DNA of 64,000 bases, from the NCBI GenBank assembly GCA_963819905.1, contig CAWFXP010000001.1, positions 434,001 to 498,000 of the forward strand, given 5' to 3'. This document shows positions 18,901-25,983 of the stretch, piece by piece. The stretch's first letter is position 1; each line of letters begins with the position of its first letter. This DNA is from CAWCQC01 sp963819905. Lineage in GTDB: Bacteria; Actinomycetota; Thermoleophilia; Gaiellales; Gaiellaceae. The position numbers and the translations under genes were made by a program. The notes beneath the pieces were generated by a model. The model did not search any database. It had not been told where the DNA came from and was given only the letters and a program-made list of their open reading frames with translations.

Positions 18901-19797
18901 TCGCCGCCACAGCAGGCCGGCCCGATCAACTGCCCGCTTCCCACTTCTGTCTCGGCAGCGCGGCTCGCGGTCGTGGCAATCGCCGGGGGAGGCGAGTCGG
19001 CCAGCGAAGGGCATTTCAGACCGATCGACGTTCGCACGAGACCCGGATCGATGTTCCATGCGGAGCCGCCGGCGCCGATCTATCTCTATGGCTGGCCGGC
19101 GACGCAGGCTATCGACGCCATTCACCGTGCGATAGCTGACGTGATGCCAGAGGCCGTCAGCGCCGGAAGCGGTGGGGACTACTGCGGTGTCGTCTGGTGG
19201 GGACGACGCGCGAGCGGCGCGTTCTGGGCCGGTGGGACGGATCACGTCACGGGCCAGGGCGCAACTCATGACGGTGACGGCGGAGCTCCGCTCATGCACA
19301 TCTCCTTTTCGGGCATGCGGAACACCCCTGTCGAGACCCTCGAGTTGCGCTACCCCCTGCTCGTCGAGCAGTTCGAGCTCGCCCAGGACTCGGCCGGCGC
19401 CGGCCGGTTTCGCGGCGGCCCCGGGGTGGATATCCGCTACCGGATGCTCGAGGACGGCCAGTTCACGAGCCCGATCGAGCGCACGAGGACTCGGCCCTGG
19501 GGCCTGCGGGGTGGCGAGCCGGGTCGCCCGAACGCGTTGAAAGTGACTCTCCCGGACGGCTCGGAGCAGGCGCTCGCGAAGACGACTGCCTTTCCCGTTC
19601 CCGAGGGTGGCGTGATCGAGTTCCAGGTCGGAGGCGGCGGGGGCTACGGCGCTTCGTCAGAGCGGGACCCTCGAGCCGTGCTCGAGGACGTCGAGGACGG
19701 GATCGTCTCGGCGGAAGCCGCCCTGCGCGACTACCCGCACGCGTTCCCGAACGGCCCGAGGGGAGCCGCGGTCACGCATGACCGCGTGAAGGCATGA
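15994..19797 (+). CDS. Fused HyuA-HyuB hydantoinase/5-oxoprolinase-type enzyme
   Basis: A 1,267-residue ATP-dependent amide/lactam-opening enzyme family member. Residues 1-about 690 are HyuA-like: GVDVGGTFTDL N-terminus, LHGTTVALNAL, DVGGTSFDT, SAGADPGPACY and LAFGGAGPLFA (actin-like ATPase fold). Residues about 705-1267 are HyuB-like: LLSAAEQMKIALRRTAFSP, DIGSHPQD, VKAHHMDIGAI, and LVEQFELAQDSAGAGRFRGG. The full fusion is the arrangement of 5-oxoprolinase; bacterial homologs are more often two genes, as at 61647-64000. It follows the importer ATPase by 36 bp on the same strand, so the importer may bring in its substrate. The exact substrate is unknown. Confidence 0.88.
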   Translation: MGVRIGVDVGGTFTDLILHEEATGDVHVAKALTTPSALEEGVERVVSAVSLDGAHEEETLFLHGTTVALNALLERKGAKVGLLTTRGFRDVLELRRGERDRMYDLCWKPSRALVSRRLRQPVTERIRADARIEIPLEPADIGRALDVFDSEGVTCIAVAFVNSYANPAHELTAERLLRALGFTGDISLSHEVSGEYREYERTSTTVVDAYVRPQVSAYLAQLARRLEALGLGERLFVTNSGGGAMTFEEATSRPFEIIDSGPTAGAVGAGELCRDLGIPLAITADVGGTSFDTCLVIDGRPPITYEGRIAELVVQTPWVDVRSIGSGGGSIAYVDEGGLLRVGPESAGADPGPACYRRGGSRPTVTDAAAKLGMLALGELAAGVVLDVEAAHAVLAPLAQRLSMAGDDVAIGIIRIATAQMAGAIRELTGERGQDPREAVLLAFGGAGPLFATLLAQELGMKRVVVPPHAGNFSAWGLLGQDLVRSSASTSVASLTEDGLASASRDLLRLFGRLAARSSALGPDQQYEAALDMRYTGQEYTLTIPVRFDATRGVIECGPTSTAQAFGEEYQRVFGHALDDPVEIVSVRATVRTPLPRGKRRPAASDGADRQIPTGRTVRAWSFTRGEYADFALVDRGSLAVGSTLHGPAIVLEETTTTYVDAGFDLDVHPTGALLISNLALDEDRSPGARAAVGNSGPLASPDPVLTEVIRQGLLSAAEQMKIALRRTAFSPIVYDMIDFCCALYDRDVRLLAQAQATPLFLGTMGFCIDACVRAIGGEEALEPGDVLFSTYAYDIGSHPQDAAIVVPAFLEGGVIGYAAVKAHHMDIGAIEPFCTATTDNFQEGAIFPGVRIFRGGRRDEDMYRTVLANSRLPAALAGDLNAQIVAANVGLAALCRLIGRYGHESFQAAVERIFDHGESTVRHFLERVPDGRYVGAGAMDNDGLDDELVPFTVAAEIVGSDVRIDFADSPPQQAGPINCPLPTSVSAARLAVVAIAGGGESASEGHFRPIDVRTRPGSMFHAEPPAPIYLYGWPATQAIDAIHRAIADVMPEAVSAGSGGDYCGVVWWGRRASGAFWAGGTDHVTGQGATHDGDGGAPLMHISFSGMRNTPVETLELRYPLLVEQFELAQDSAGAGRFRGGPGVDIRYRMLEDGQFTSPIERTRTRPWGLRGGEPGRPNALKVTLPDGSEQALAKTTAFPVPEGGVIEFQVGGGGGYGASSERDPRAVLEDVEDGIVSAEAALRDYPHAFPNGPRGAAVTHDRVKA

Positions 19798-19828
19798 CCG
19801 ACCGCGTGCACGACGCCGGAGGAACCGT

Positions 19829-20956
19829 ATGAAGATCACCTCGATCGATGCGTTCCCGCTTGCCTACCCGGAGCCCCACTACAAGGGGATGGAGCGATAT
19901 GTGACGCTCGCTCGGATCGAGACCGACGACGGTCTCGTGGGGTGGGGAGAGTGCATCTCCCAGTTCCGGGAAGCCTCGATCGCCACGAAGCTGATCATCG
20001 AGCAGGGGTTCGCCCCACTGCTCATCGGAGAAGACCCCCGCGACGTCGAGCGGCTCTGGCGGAAGCTTCTCGAGCACGTCTGGTGGTATGGCCCCGAGGG
20101 AATTGCCGCTTTTGCGATCAGCGCGGTCGACGTGGCGCTCTGGGATGTCAAGGGCAAGGCGCTCGCGCTGCCGGTATCCCGCCTTCTGGGCAGCCCGATC
20201 CAGAAGCGCGTCGCGGCGATGGGCTCGATCGTCTTCGACATGGAAGACCTCGACTGGACACTCGGTGAGTTCGCCTGGATGCGCGAGCAGGGCTACAGGA
20301 TCGTCAAGGGCGGCTGGGGGATGCGCCCGGAAGCGGTGTTCGGCCAGGACCGTGATCGTGACCTCCAGCTCGTGCGGAGCATCCGCGAGACGATCGGTGA
20401 CGACCTCGAGCTCGTCGTCGACACGCCCGGCGTCTGGGGCATCTGGGACGTGCCCACGGCCATCCAGCGTTTCCGCGATCTCGAGCCCTACCGGCTCAAG
20501 TGGATCGAGCAGCCGCTCCTGCCGCGCAACCTCGACGGCCACGCGCGGCTGCGACGAGCCGTCTCCACGGCGATCGGCACGGGTGAGGACGAGTGGGACG
20601 TCGAGTCCTACGCCCGCCTGATCGCCGCCGAGGCGGTCGACGTCGTGCAGATGGATCCGGGCCGCTGCCACGGGATCACCGGCTGCCGGGCGGTGATCGC
20701 CCTGATCGAGGCCGCGAACCTGACGTGGAGTGCGCACACGTGGAGCAGCGCGCTGAACACGGCAGCGAGCGTCCATCTGCTTGCGATCTCACGAAGCGGC
20801 CTCTGCCTCGATCTGAAGCCGCACGAGTCGCCGCTCCAGCACGAGCTCGTGCTGGATCCGTGGGTACAGGAGGACGGCTACCTGGCGATCCGTGATGCTC
20901 CGGGTCTCGGCGTCACCGTGAGCGACGACGTCGTGCGGAAGTACCTGCTGTCCTAG
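19829..20956 (+). CDS. Mandelate racemase/muconate lactonizing family enzyme 1 (probable sugar-acid dehydratase)
   Basis: A 375-residue enolase-superfamily enzyme. The N-terminal capping domain starts MKITSIDAFPLAY. In the barrel, metal ligands fit D in VVDTPGVWG (about 202), E in WIEQPL (about 227) and E in GTGEDEWD (about 255). The first catalytic position has Lys in IVKGGWG (about 159), and a histidine in SAHTWSS (about 310) fits the other general acid/base. This pattern suits dehydratases of sugar acids such as fuconate, rhamnonate or galactonate. The start ATG has GGAGGA 8 nt upstream. It lies in the island run from 12881, followed by a small EthD-like gene. Substrate unassigned. Confidence 0.85.
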   Translation: MKITSIDAFPLAYPEPHYKGMERYVTLARIETDDGLVGWGECISQFREASIATKLIIEQGFAPLLIGEDPRDVERLWRKLLEHVWWYGPEGIAAFAISAVDVALWDVKGKALALPVSRLLGSPIQKRVAAMGSIVFDMEDLDWTLGEFAWMREQGYRIVKGGWGMRPEAVFGQDRDRDLQLVRSIRETIGDDLELVVDTPGVWGIWDVPTAIQRFRDLEPYRLKWIEQPLLPRNLDGHARLRRAVSTAIGTGEDEWDVESYARLIAAEAVDVVQMDPGRCHGITGCRAVIALIEAANLTWSAHTWSSALNTAASVHLLAISRSGLCLDLKPHESPLQHELVLDPWVQEDGYLAIRDAPGLGVTVSDDVVRKYLLS

Positions 20957-21010
20957 GACGACGTGCGCCGCACCCTTTAGCCGCGACCAACTCGACTCTG
21001 GAGGTTCCCC

Positions 21011-21055
21011 ATGAGCCCGCGAACTACCCACACCGACCATCGGAGGGGGCGATGA
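21011..21055 (+). CDS. Possible 14-residue leader peptide before the EthD-like gene
   Basis: ATG 21011 with GGAGG 8 nt upstream opens a 14-codon reading frame that ends in TGA overlapping the next ATG (21052) as ATGA. It may be a coupling peptide that feeds ribosomes to the EthD-like gene, or a chance frame. No stem-loop or repeated regulatory codon run is seen. Confidence 0.3.
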   Translation: MSPRTTHTDHRRGR

Positions 21056-21384
21056 TCAAGCGCGTGAGCCTTGTCCGCCGTCGTCCAGAGCTGAGCCGAG
21101 ACCAGTTCGTGACGCACTGGTCGGGGCCGCACGTCGAGATCGTCCGCGGCCTGCCGGGCCTGCGTGGACTGAGGCTCGGCGTCGTCGACACGTGGACTCC
21201 AGCAGAGGCTGCGTGGGACGGCGTGGGGGAGCTGTGGTTCGACAGCCGCGATGCGGCGGAGCGCGCTTTCGCCACCGAGCCGTTCGCCAGCCAGCTTGCC
21301 GCTGATCGTCCGCTCTTCCTCGCGGAGTTGCAGAGCGCCTTCGTGGACGAATTGACCGTCGTCACGCCGCCGGCTGGACGTTAG
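21052..21384 (+). CDS. EthD-domain small protein
   Basis: A 110-residue protein of the dimeric alpha-beta barrel (EthD) type: VSLVRRRPELSRDQFVTHWSGPH N-terminal motif with the conserved His, and ELWFDSRDAAERAFATEP. Such proteins are small accessory or isomerase-like enzymes in degradation pathways. The ATG overlaps the stop of the 14-codon frame upstream, and GGAGGGGG precedes it. It sits between a sugar-acid dehydratase and a short-chain dehydrogenase and probably acts in the same pathway. No catalytic role can be assigned. Confidence 0.75.
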   Translation: MIKRVSLVRRRPELSRDQFVTHWSGPHVEIVRGLPGLRGLRLGVVDTWTPAEAAWDGVGELWFDSRDAAERAFATEPFASQLAADRPLFLAELQSAFVDELTVVTPPAGR

Positions 21385-21397
21385 GGGGAATGTTGCC

Positions 21398-22186
21398 ATG
21401 ATCGCTCCTGATCGAAAGGCGCTCGTCACCGGCGGGGCGTCGGGCTTCGGGCTCGCGATTGCCCGCAGGCTCGCGGACAGCGGCGCGCGGGTCGCGATCG
21501 CCGACGTCGCCGTCGGTGCGCTCGAGCAGGCGGCGCACGACGACGAGCGCCTCGTGCCGCTCGAGCTCGACGTGACCGATGCGGATGCGGTGCGAGCCGG
21601 CGTGCGGCGGGCAGAAGATGAGCTCGGCGGCCTCGACACCCTCGTCTCGTGCGCAGGCGTGATCCACGTGAAGCCGCTCGAGGAGGTGACCGAGGCCGAC
21701 TGGGACCTGACGCTCGACGTCAACCTCAAGGGAGCGTTCCTCGTCAGCCAAGCAGCGGCCCCGGCGCTGGCGGCCAGCGGCAGGGGGCGAATCGTCGCCA
21801 TCTCGTCGGACGCCGGGCGGCGTGGCTATCCGTGGATCCAGGCGTACACGGCGAGCAAGTTCGGACTGATCGGGCTGATGGAGTCGATCGCCATCGAACT
21901 GGCACCGAGTGGCGTCACGGTCAACTGCGTGTGCCCCACGTCGTGCCCGACGACGGGCATGGGGCGCTCCTTGACCGAGTGGAAGGTTCGTGTGTCCGGA
22001 AAGAGCGAGGCTGAAGTGCTCGCCTCGATTGCGGCGTCCTTGCCCCTCGGACGCTACGTCCTCGAGGAGGACGTCGTCGAGGCGATGGCCTACTTCATCT
22101 CGGACGAGGCGAGCTTCCTCACCGGGATCGCGCTCGACATCGACGGGGGTGAGCACCTTGGTGGCTTCATCCCCGGTGCGAGCTAG
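21398..22186 (+). CDS. Short-chain dehydrogenase/reductase 1
   Basis: A 262-residue NAD(P)-dependent oxidoreductase of the classical SDR family. The cofactor loop is TGGASGFGLA (residues about 11-20), Asp in IADVAV favours NAD(H), SCAG marks the adenine site, and the active site is AISSD (Ser about 141) with YTASK (Tyr about 154, Lys 158). The C-terminus ends in LDIDGGEHLGG, a common SDR ending. It lies inside the island; an L-fucose/rhamnose-type sugar dehydrogenase or a keto-deoxy-acid dehydrogenase would fit, but substrate residues are not diagnostic. The stop codon lies inside the left arm of the inverted repeat at 22183. Confidence 0.88.
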   Translation: MIAPDRKALVTGGASGFGLAIARRLADSGARVAIADVAVGALEQAAHDDERLVPLELDVTDADAVRAGVRRAEDELGGLDTLVSCAGVIHVKPLEEVTEADWDLTLDVNLKGAFLVSQAAAPALAASGRGRIVAISSDAGRRGYPWIQAYTASKFGLIGLMESIAIELAPSGVTVNCVCPTSCPTTGMGRSLTEWKVRVSGKSEAEVLASIAASLPLGRYVLEEDVVEAMAYFISDEASFLTGIALDIDGGEHLGGFIPGAS

Positions 22187-22350
22187 TGCTCCGTGCCGGA
22201 GGTCGCTTGGTGATCCTGGCGCGCGAAAAGCAAGCCGGGCAAGGACGCAGGGAGCCCCGATATGGGTTCATATCGGGGCGACCGAGGACGCCGTACGGCG
22301 CCGCTTTGCAGCCGCCCAGGGCCCGAGTGACTTCCGGCACGGAGCACTAG
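22183..22350. repeat. Inverted-repeat-bounded structured element
   Basis: Arms of 22 bp (22183-22204 and 22329-22350; one mismatch) enclose 124 bp. The left arm starts in the stop codon region of the dehydrogenase, and the right arm ends one base before the GTG of the VOC gene. Inside is a perfect hairpin, CCCCGATATG-GGTT-CATATCGGGG (22255-22278), and a GACGCAGGGAGCC run. It could be a structured regulatory RNA or a small inserted miniature element; there is no coding potential of note. Confidence 0.6.
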
Positions 22351-22818
22351 GTGTCGCCCGCGCGCTACACCGCGCTCGACCACGTCGGCTTCGCAGTCTC
22401 GAGCCTCGACCGCTCGGTCCCCTTCTACAGCTTCCTGCTCGGGGAGGAGCCGGTTCTGCGCAAGGTCTGGGACGTCGAGTACGTCGGCAGAATCGTCGGG
22501 TACCCGGGACTCAAGCTCGAGGCCGCGTTCTGGAGGCTGCCGGGAGGGACGATCCTCGAGCTCATCGAGTATCTGCAACCGCCCCCGGCGAGGGTCGACA
22601 TGGAGACGTACAACGCGGGCAACGCCCATCTCTGCCTCGTCACGGACGACATCCACGCGGACGTCGAGCGTCTGCGCGGACACGCGGATTTCCGGCATCC
22701 GGAGGCGGTCGAGATCCCCTGGGGCGCCTACAAGGGTGGCTGGGCCCTCTACATGCGCGATCCCGACGGCATCTCGATCGAGGTGCTACAGGAGCCGCCC
22801 GGGGGCCCCGACCTGTGA
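22351..22818 (+). CDS. VOC/glyoxalase-superfamily protein
   Basis: A 155-residue vicinal-oxygen-chelate fold protein. ALDHVGFAVSSLDRSVPFYSFLLG starts the first beta-alpha-beta module with metal-ligand His, LELIEYLQPP holds the acidic ligand, NAGNAHLCLVTDDI the second His, and YMRDPDGISIEVLQ the second Glu. The pattern resembles methylmalonyl-CoA epimerase and other isomerase/lyases. GTG 22351 is the start, directly adjoining the inverted repeat. It lies between a dehydrogenase and a lactonase-like amidohydrolase. A lactoylglutathione lyase role is possible but not indicated. Confidence 0.8.
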   Translation: MSPARYTALDHVGFAVSSLDRSVPFYSFLLGEEPVLRKVWDVEYVGRIVGYPGLKLEAAFWRLPGGTILELIEYLQPPPARVDMETYNAGNAHLCLVTDDIHADVERLRGHADFRHPEAVEIPWGAYKGGWALYMRDPDGISIEVLQEPPGGPDL

Positions 22819-22864
22819 CGCGCTGGGGCAAGCCGGACGCCGACTACTCGGAAGGGAGTGACGC

Positions 22865-23737
22865 ATGACGGACCTTGCCTTCACGGACGCCCACGTGCAT
22901 TTCTTCGACCTTCGCGACCCGAGCCTGCGCTACGACTGGCTGCTACCCGAGGCCGACGAGGACCCCGATCTCGGGAACTACGACGCGATCAAGTCGCAAC
23001 GCTACTGGGCGGACGACTTCATCGGCGAGACGCGATTCGCAAACGTCACGAAGGTCGTCCACGTGCAAGCCGCGGTCGGCACCCGGGATCCGGTCGACGA
23101 GACACGCTGGCTCCAGGCCTTCGCCGACCGGCTCGGCGTTCCGCAAGGAATCGTTGCCTACGCGGACCTCGCGAGCGCGGACGCCGAAGGCGTGCTGAGC
23201 CGGCATGTCGAGTTCGCGAGCGTGCGGGGAATCCGGGATCTGCGCTACGACGACTACCTCCGGGACGAGGCGTGGCAGCGGGGCTATGCCCTGCTCGAGC
23301 GGCACGGACTCGTTTGCTGCGACGACCCGCTCGTCGAGGCGATGCCTGACGCGGCCGAGCTGGCGCGGATGTTCCCGGCCGTCACCTACTGTGTCGACCA
23401 CGCCGGCTTCCCGCGCAGGCGCGACCGGGAGTACTTCGCCGAGTGGCGCAGGGGCATGCGAGCGATCGCCGCAGTGGAGAACACGGTCGTGAAGATCTCC
23501 GGGCTCGGCATGAGCGACCACAGATGGACGGTCGAGTCACTTCGGCCATGGGTGCTCGAGTGCATCGAGGCCTGGGGACCGGCTCGGGCCTTCTTCGGTA
23601 CCAACTGGCCGGTCGACCGCTTGTACTCCTCGTACTCGGACGTCGTCGACGCCTACCGCGAGATCATCTCCGACCTTCCGGCACCCGACCAGTCAGCGCT
23701 CTTGTCCGGTAACGCCGACCGCGTCTTCCGCCTCTAG
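22865..23737 (+). CDS. COG3618-type amidohydrolase (probable sugar lactonase)
   Basis: A 290-residue TIM-barrel hydrolase. The N-terminus FTDAHVHFFDLRDPSLRY carries the HxH metal motif, HVQAAVG and VRGIRDLRYDD are mid-barrel strands, YCVDHAGFPRRR carries a metal-type His, and FFGTNWPVDRL the catalytic Asp. This COG3618 group includes L-fuconolactonase and L-rhamnono-lactonase as well as 2-pyrone-4,6-dicarboxylate hydrolase. With rhamnose mutarotase, enolase-family dehydratases and SDRs nearby, a sugar-acid lactonase is most likely. GAAGGGAG precedes the ATG. Confidence 0.85.
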   Translation: MTDLAFTDAHVHFFDLRDPSLRYDWLLPEADEDPDLGNYDAIKSQRYWADDFIGETRFANVTKVVHVQAAVGTRDPVDETRWLQAFADRLGVPQGIVAYADLASADAEGVLSRHVEFASVRGIRDLRYDDYLRDEAWQRGYALLERHGLVCCDDPLVEAMPDAAELARMFPAVTYCVDHAGFPRRRDREYFAEWRRGMRAIAAVENTVVKISGLGMSDHRWTVESLRPWVLECIEAWGPARAFFGTNWPVDRLYSSYSDVVDAYREIISDLPAPDQSALLSGNADRVFRL

Positions 23738-23746
23738 TACGGGCGG

Positions 23747-23776
23747 TTGACACCCTCCGACCCGACCGATTACGAT
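23747..23776 (+). promoter_or_regulatory. Promoter of sugar ABC importer 2
   Basis: TTGACA (23747-23752), an 18-bp spacer and TACGAT (23771-23776). The first operator overlaps the -10 box, an arrangement that blocks polymerase binding directly. Confidence 0.7.
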
Positions 23777-23813
23777 TCCGGAATCGTTTGCTGGGCATTC
23801 CGGAATCGTTTGC
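23768..23813. promoter_or_regulatory. Tandem LacI-family operators, sites 3 and 4
   Basis: A perfect 16-bp palindrome, ACGATTCCGGAATCGT (23772-23787), is followed 22 bp later by a second copy of ATTCCGGAATCGTTTGC (23797-23813). The 22-bp repeat distance is close to two DNA turns, so two repressor dimers could sit on one face. Both contain the GGAATCGTTTNC half seen at 11694. Confidence 0.7.
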
Positions 23814-23845
23814 GGAACCTGCAGCGCAATCAGGAGGAGGAAGCG

Positions 23846-24931
23846 ATGCACTCGACGAGGATCCGACACGGGAAAGCTCTCCTTGTCGCTGCTCTTGCCG
23901 TGATCGTCCTGGCCGCGGCCGCGTGCGGCGGGGGGGACGAGGAGCCGGCTGCCGCGCCGCCCGCGACCACCGCAGCGGATACGGGCGCGCCGGCAGCGAC
24001 GACCGAGCCGCCGTCCGAAACCGAGGCGACCGCGCTCCCTGAGGTTTGTCAGGGTCAGTCCGGCGAGGGGTTGAAGGTCGGGTTCGCAAACATCTCCGAG
24101 GAGTTCCCGTTCACCGTTCAGGTCCGGGAAGGGCTCGAGACGGTGGCGGCCGAGTGCGGCCTCGAGCTGATCGTCGCGGACAACGACCTCGACCAGCAGA
24201 AGGTGCAAGCGAACCTGCGCAACTTCGTGACGCAGGGGGTCGACGGTGTCATCCAGTTCCCTGTCGACGAGGCGAGCGGCGCCGCAACCTGCGAGCTCAT
24301 CGAAGGGATACCCGTCATCACGATCGACATCAAGATGGAGCCTTGCGCGATCTTCATGGGAGCCGACAACTCCGAGGCCGGAAGGCTTGCGGGCGAGGCG
24401 CTCGGAACGTGGGCCCAGGAGAACTGGGACTGCGAGATCGACGCGTTCCTCCGCCTCGAGTCGCCGAGCGTCGGCGAGGTCAACACCCTCCGCCTCGACG
24501 GTCAGCAGGAGGGCTTCGAGAGCGTCTGCGGACCGATCGCCGAGGACAAGATCAAGGTGGTCGCAGGCGAGTCGATCATCGAGGACGTCCGGCGGCTCAC
24601 CACCGACCAGCTCACCGCTCTTCCCGACGCCGAGCGGATTGCAGTCGTGTCCATCGACGACGACAGCTCGCTCGGCGCCACCGCTGCCTTCGAGGCTGCT
24701 GGACGCCTCGACCAGGCGGCGATCGTCGGCCAGGGAGCCGACATCTCCTCCCGGGACGTGATCCGCGACGGAACATGGGTCGGCTCGACGGCGTATTTCC
24801 CGGAGTCGTACGCCAACTACCTGATTCCGAACATCATCCGTGTGATCAACGGGGAAGACGTGGTCGACCCGATCCTCGTCGAGCACGTCTTCATCGACCA
24901 GAGCAACATCGACGAGTACTACCCTGAGTAG
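23846..24931 (+). CDS. Sugar ABC transporter, substrate-binding lipoprotein 2
   Basis: A 361-residue exported lipoprotein: basic start, hydrophobic core, lipobox LAAAAC (Cys about 27), then an acidic Ala/Pro/Thr linker. The periplasmic binding domain reads KVGFANISEEFPFTVQVREG, DNDLDQQKVQANLRNFV, GVDGVIQFPVDE and VVSIDDDSSLG, which is the ribose-binding (Peripla_BP_4) family. ATG 23846 follows GGAGGAGG. It differs clearly from the binding protein at 12881, so the two importers probably serve different sugars. The promoter carries two LacI-type operators; a stem-loop follows the stop. Confidence 0.9.
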   Translation: MHSTRIRHGKALLVAALAVIVLAAAACGGGDEEPAAAPPATTAADTGAPAATTEPPSETEATALPEVCQGQSGEGLKVGFANISEEFPFTVQVREGLETVAAECGLELIVADNDLDQQKVQANLRNFVTQGVDGVIQFPVDEASGAATCELIEGIPVITIDIKMEPCAIFMGADNSEAGRLAGEALGTWAQENWDCEIDAFLRLESPSVGEVNTLRLDGQQEGFESVCGPIAEDKIKVVAGESIIEDVRRLTTDQLTALPDAERIAVVSIDDDSSLGATAAFEAAGRLDQAAIVGQGADISSRDVIRDGTWVGSTAYFPESYANYLIPNIIRVINGEDVVDPILVEHVFIDQSNIDEYYPE

Positions 24932-24949
24932 CAGGCTCGAAGCACGGCA

Positions 24950-24973
24950 GGTGGGGGCGCTCGCGCCCCCACC
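24950..24973 (+). terminator. Strong stem-loop between binding-protein and permease genes
   Basis: A perfect 10-bp stem GGTGGGGGCG/CGCCCCCACC with a 4-nt loop, 9 nt before the permease ATG, without a U-run. Such hairpins usually protect or partly terminate binding-protein mRNA so that it is made in excess over the membrane components. Confidence 0.65.
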
Positions 24974-24982
24974 TCATGCTGG

Positions 24983-25981
24983 ATGACAGACCCGCCACCC
25001 GCTGTCGCAGCCACGCCACGCCGTTCGCGCGATGCCGTCGTCCGACGACTCCGGGTGATCCCGCCGATCACCGCGGTGATCGGCATGGAAGCGATCCTGA
25101 TCACCTGGTTCGCGCTCGCCTCGCCGTTCTTCCTGACGGTCGACAACTGGCTGAACATCGTCCTCGCGATGTCGGTGCTGGGAGTCCTCGCTCTCCCCAA
25201 CACGCTGCTGCTCGTCGGTGGCCAGCTCGATCTGTCGATCACGGCGAACGCAGCGTTCTGCGGGATGCTCTTCGCGCTGTGGTTCGGCCAGATGGCAACT
25301 GGTCTCGCGGTCGTTCTGGCCGTTCTCATCGGGGGATCGATCGGCGTGCTGAATGGGCTTCTGGTGACGAAGCTCGGTATCAACTGGATCATCGCGACGC
25401 TCGGGACGCTGGCCGTTTTTCGCGGCCTGACCCGGCTCGTGTCCGACGGGGCGACGCTCAGAGTCGACGGCTTCGAAGGACTGGGCCGGACCGAGATCTT
25501 CGGCGAGATCCCCGTCCCCGTCGTCATCTTCGTCGGTCTTGCGATCGTCGCAGGGGTCATCTACCGCTACACGGTGTACGGTCGCAGCATCCAGGCGGTC
25601 GGCTCGAATACGGAGGCCGCCCGGCTTCAGGGCGTCAACGTGGCGCGCGTGCTCTTCATCGCATTCGTCATGGCGGGTCTCTGCGCTGCGCTCGCCGGCC
25701 TGATGAACCTCTCTCAGCTCGGAGCAGGATCGTCGAACGCATTCCTCGGTGCGGAGCTGGACGTCATCACCGCCGTGATCATCGGTGGGACGAGCTTCTC
25801 CGGCGGTCGTGGCACGATCGTGGGAACCGTGCTCGGGCTCAGCATCCTCGCGACGCTCAACAACGGCCTCGTCCTCGTCGGTGTGAGCCCCTTCTGGCAG
25901 GAAGTGGCACGAGGAATCGCTCTTATCGTGGCCGTCACTCTCGACCGCCTGCGGCTTCGCCTCCAGGAGGCGGCGGAGTAG
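24983..25981 (+). CDS. Sugar ABC transporter permease 2 (RbsC-like)
   Basis: A 332-residue polytopic membrane protein of the BPD_transp_2 family. Characteristic segments are VGGQLDLSITANAAFCGM, INWIIATLGTLAVFRGLT, and IIGGTSFSGGRGTIVGTVLG, the same pattern as the permease at 14156. Roughly ten hydrophobic helices are seen. It pairs with the binding protein upstream and the ATPase 2 bp downstream. Confidence 0.92.
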   Translation: MTDPPPAVAATPRRSRDAVVRRLRVIPPITAVIGMEAILITWFALASPFFLTVDNWLNIVLAMSVLGVLALPNTLLLVGGQLDLSITANAAFCGMLFALWFGQMATGLAVVLAVLIGGSIGVLNGLLVTKLGINWIIATLGTLAVFRGLTRLVSDGATLRVDGFEGLGRTEIFGEIPVPVVIFVGLAIVAGVIYRYTVYGRSIQAVGSNTEAARLQGVNVARVLFIAFVMAGLCAALAGLMNLSQLGAGSSNAFLGAELDVITAVIIGGTSFSGGRGTIVGTVLGLSILATLNNGLVLVGVSPFWQEVARGIALIVAVTLDRLRLRLQEAAE

Positions 25982-25983
25982 CA

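Noticed and set aside
22205..22328. Cyclic-di-GMP riboswitch
   Set aside because: Only a short GACGCAGGGAGCC resemblance; the P2/P3 arrangement does not fit. Kept only as an unassigned structured element.
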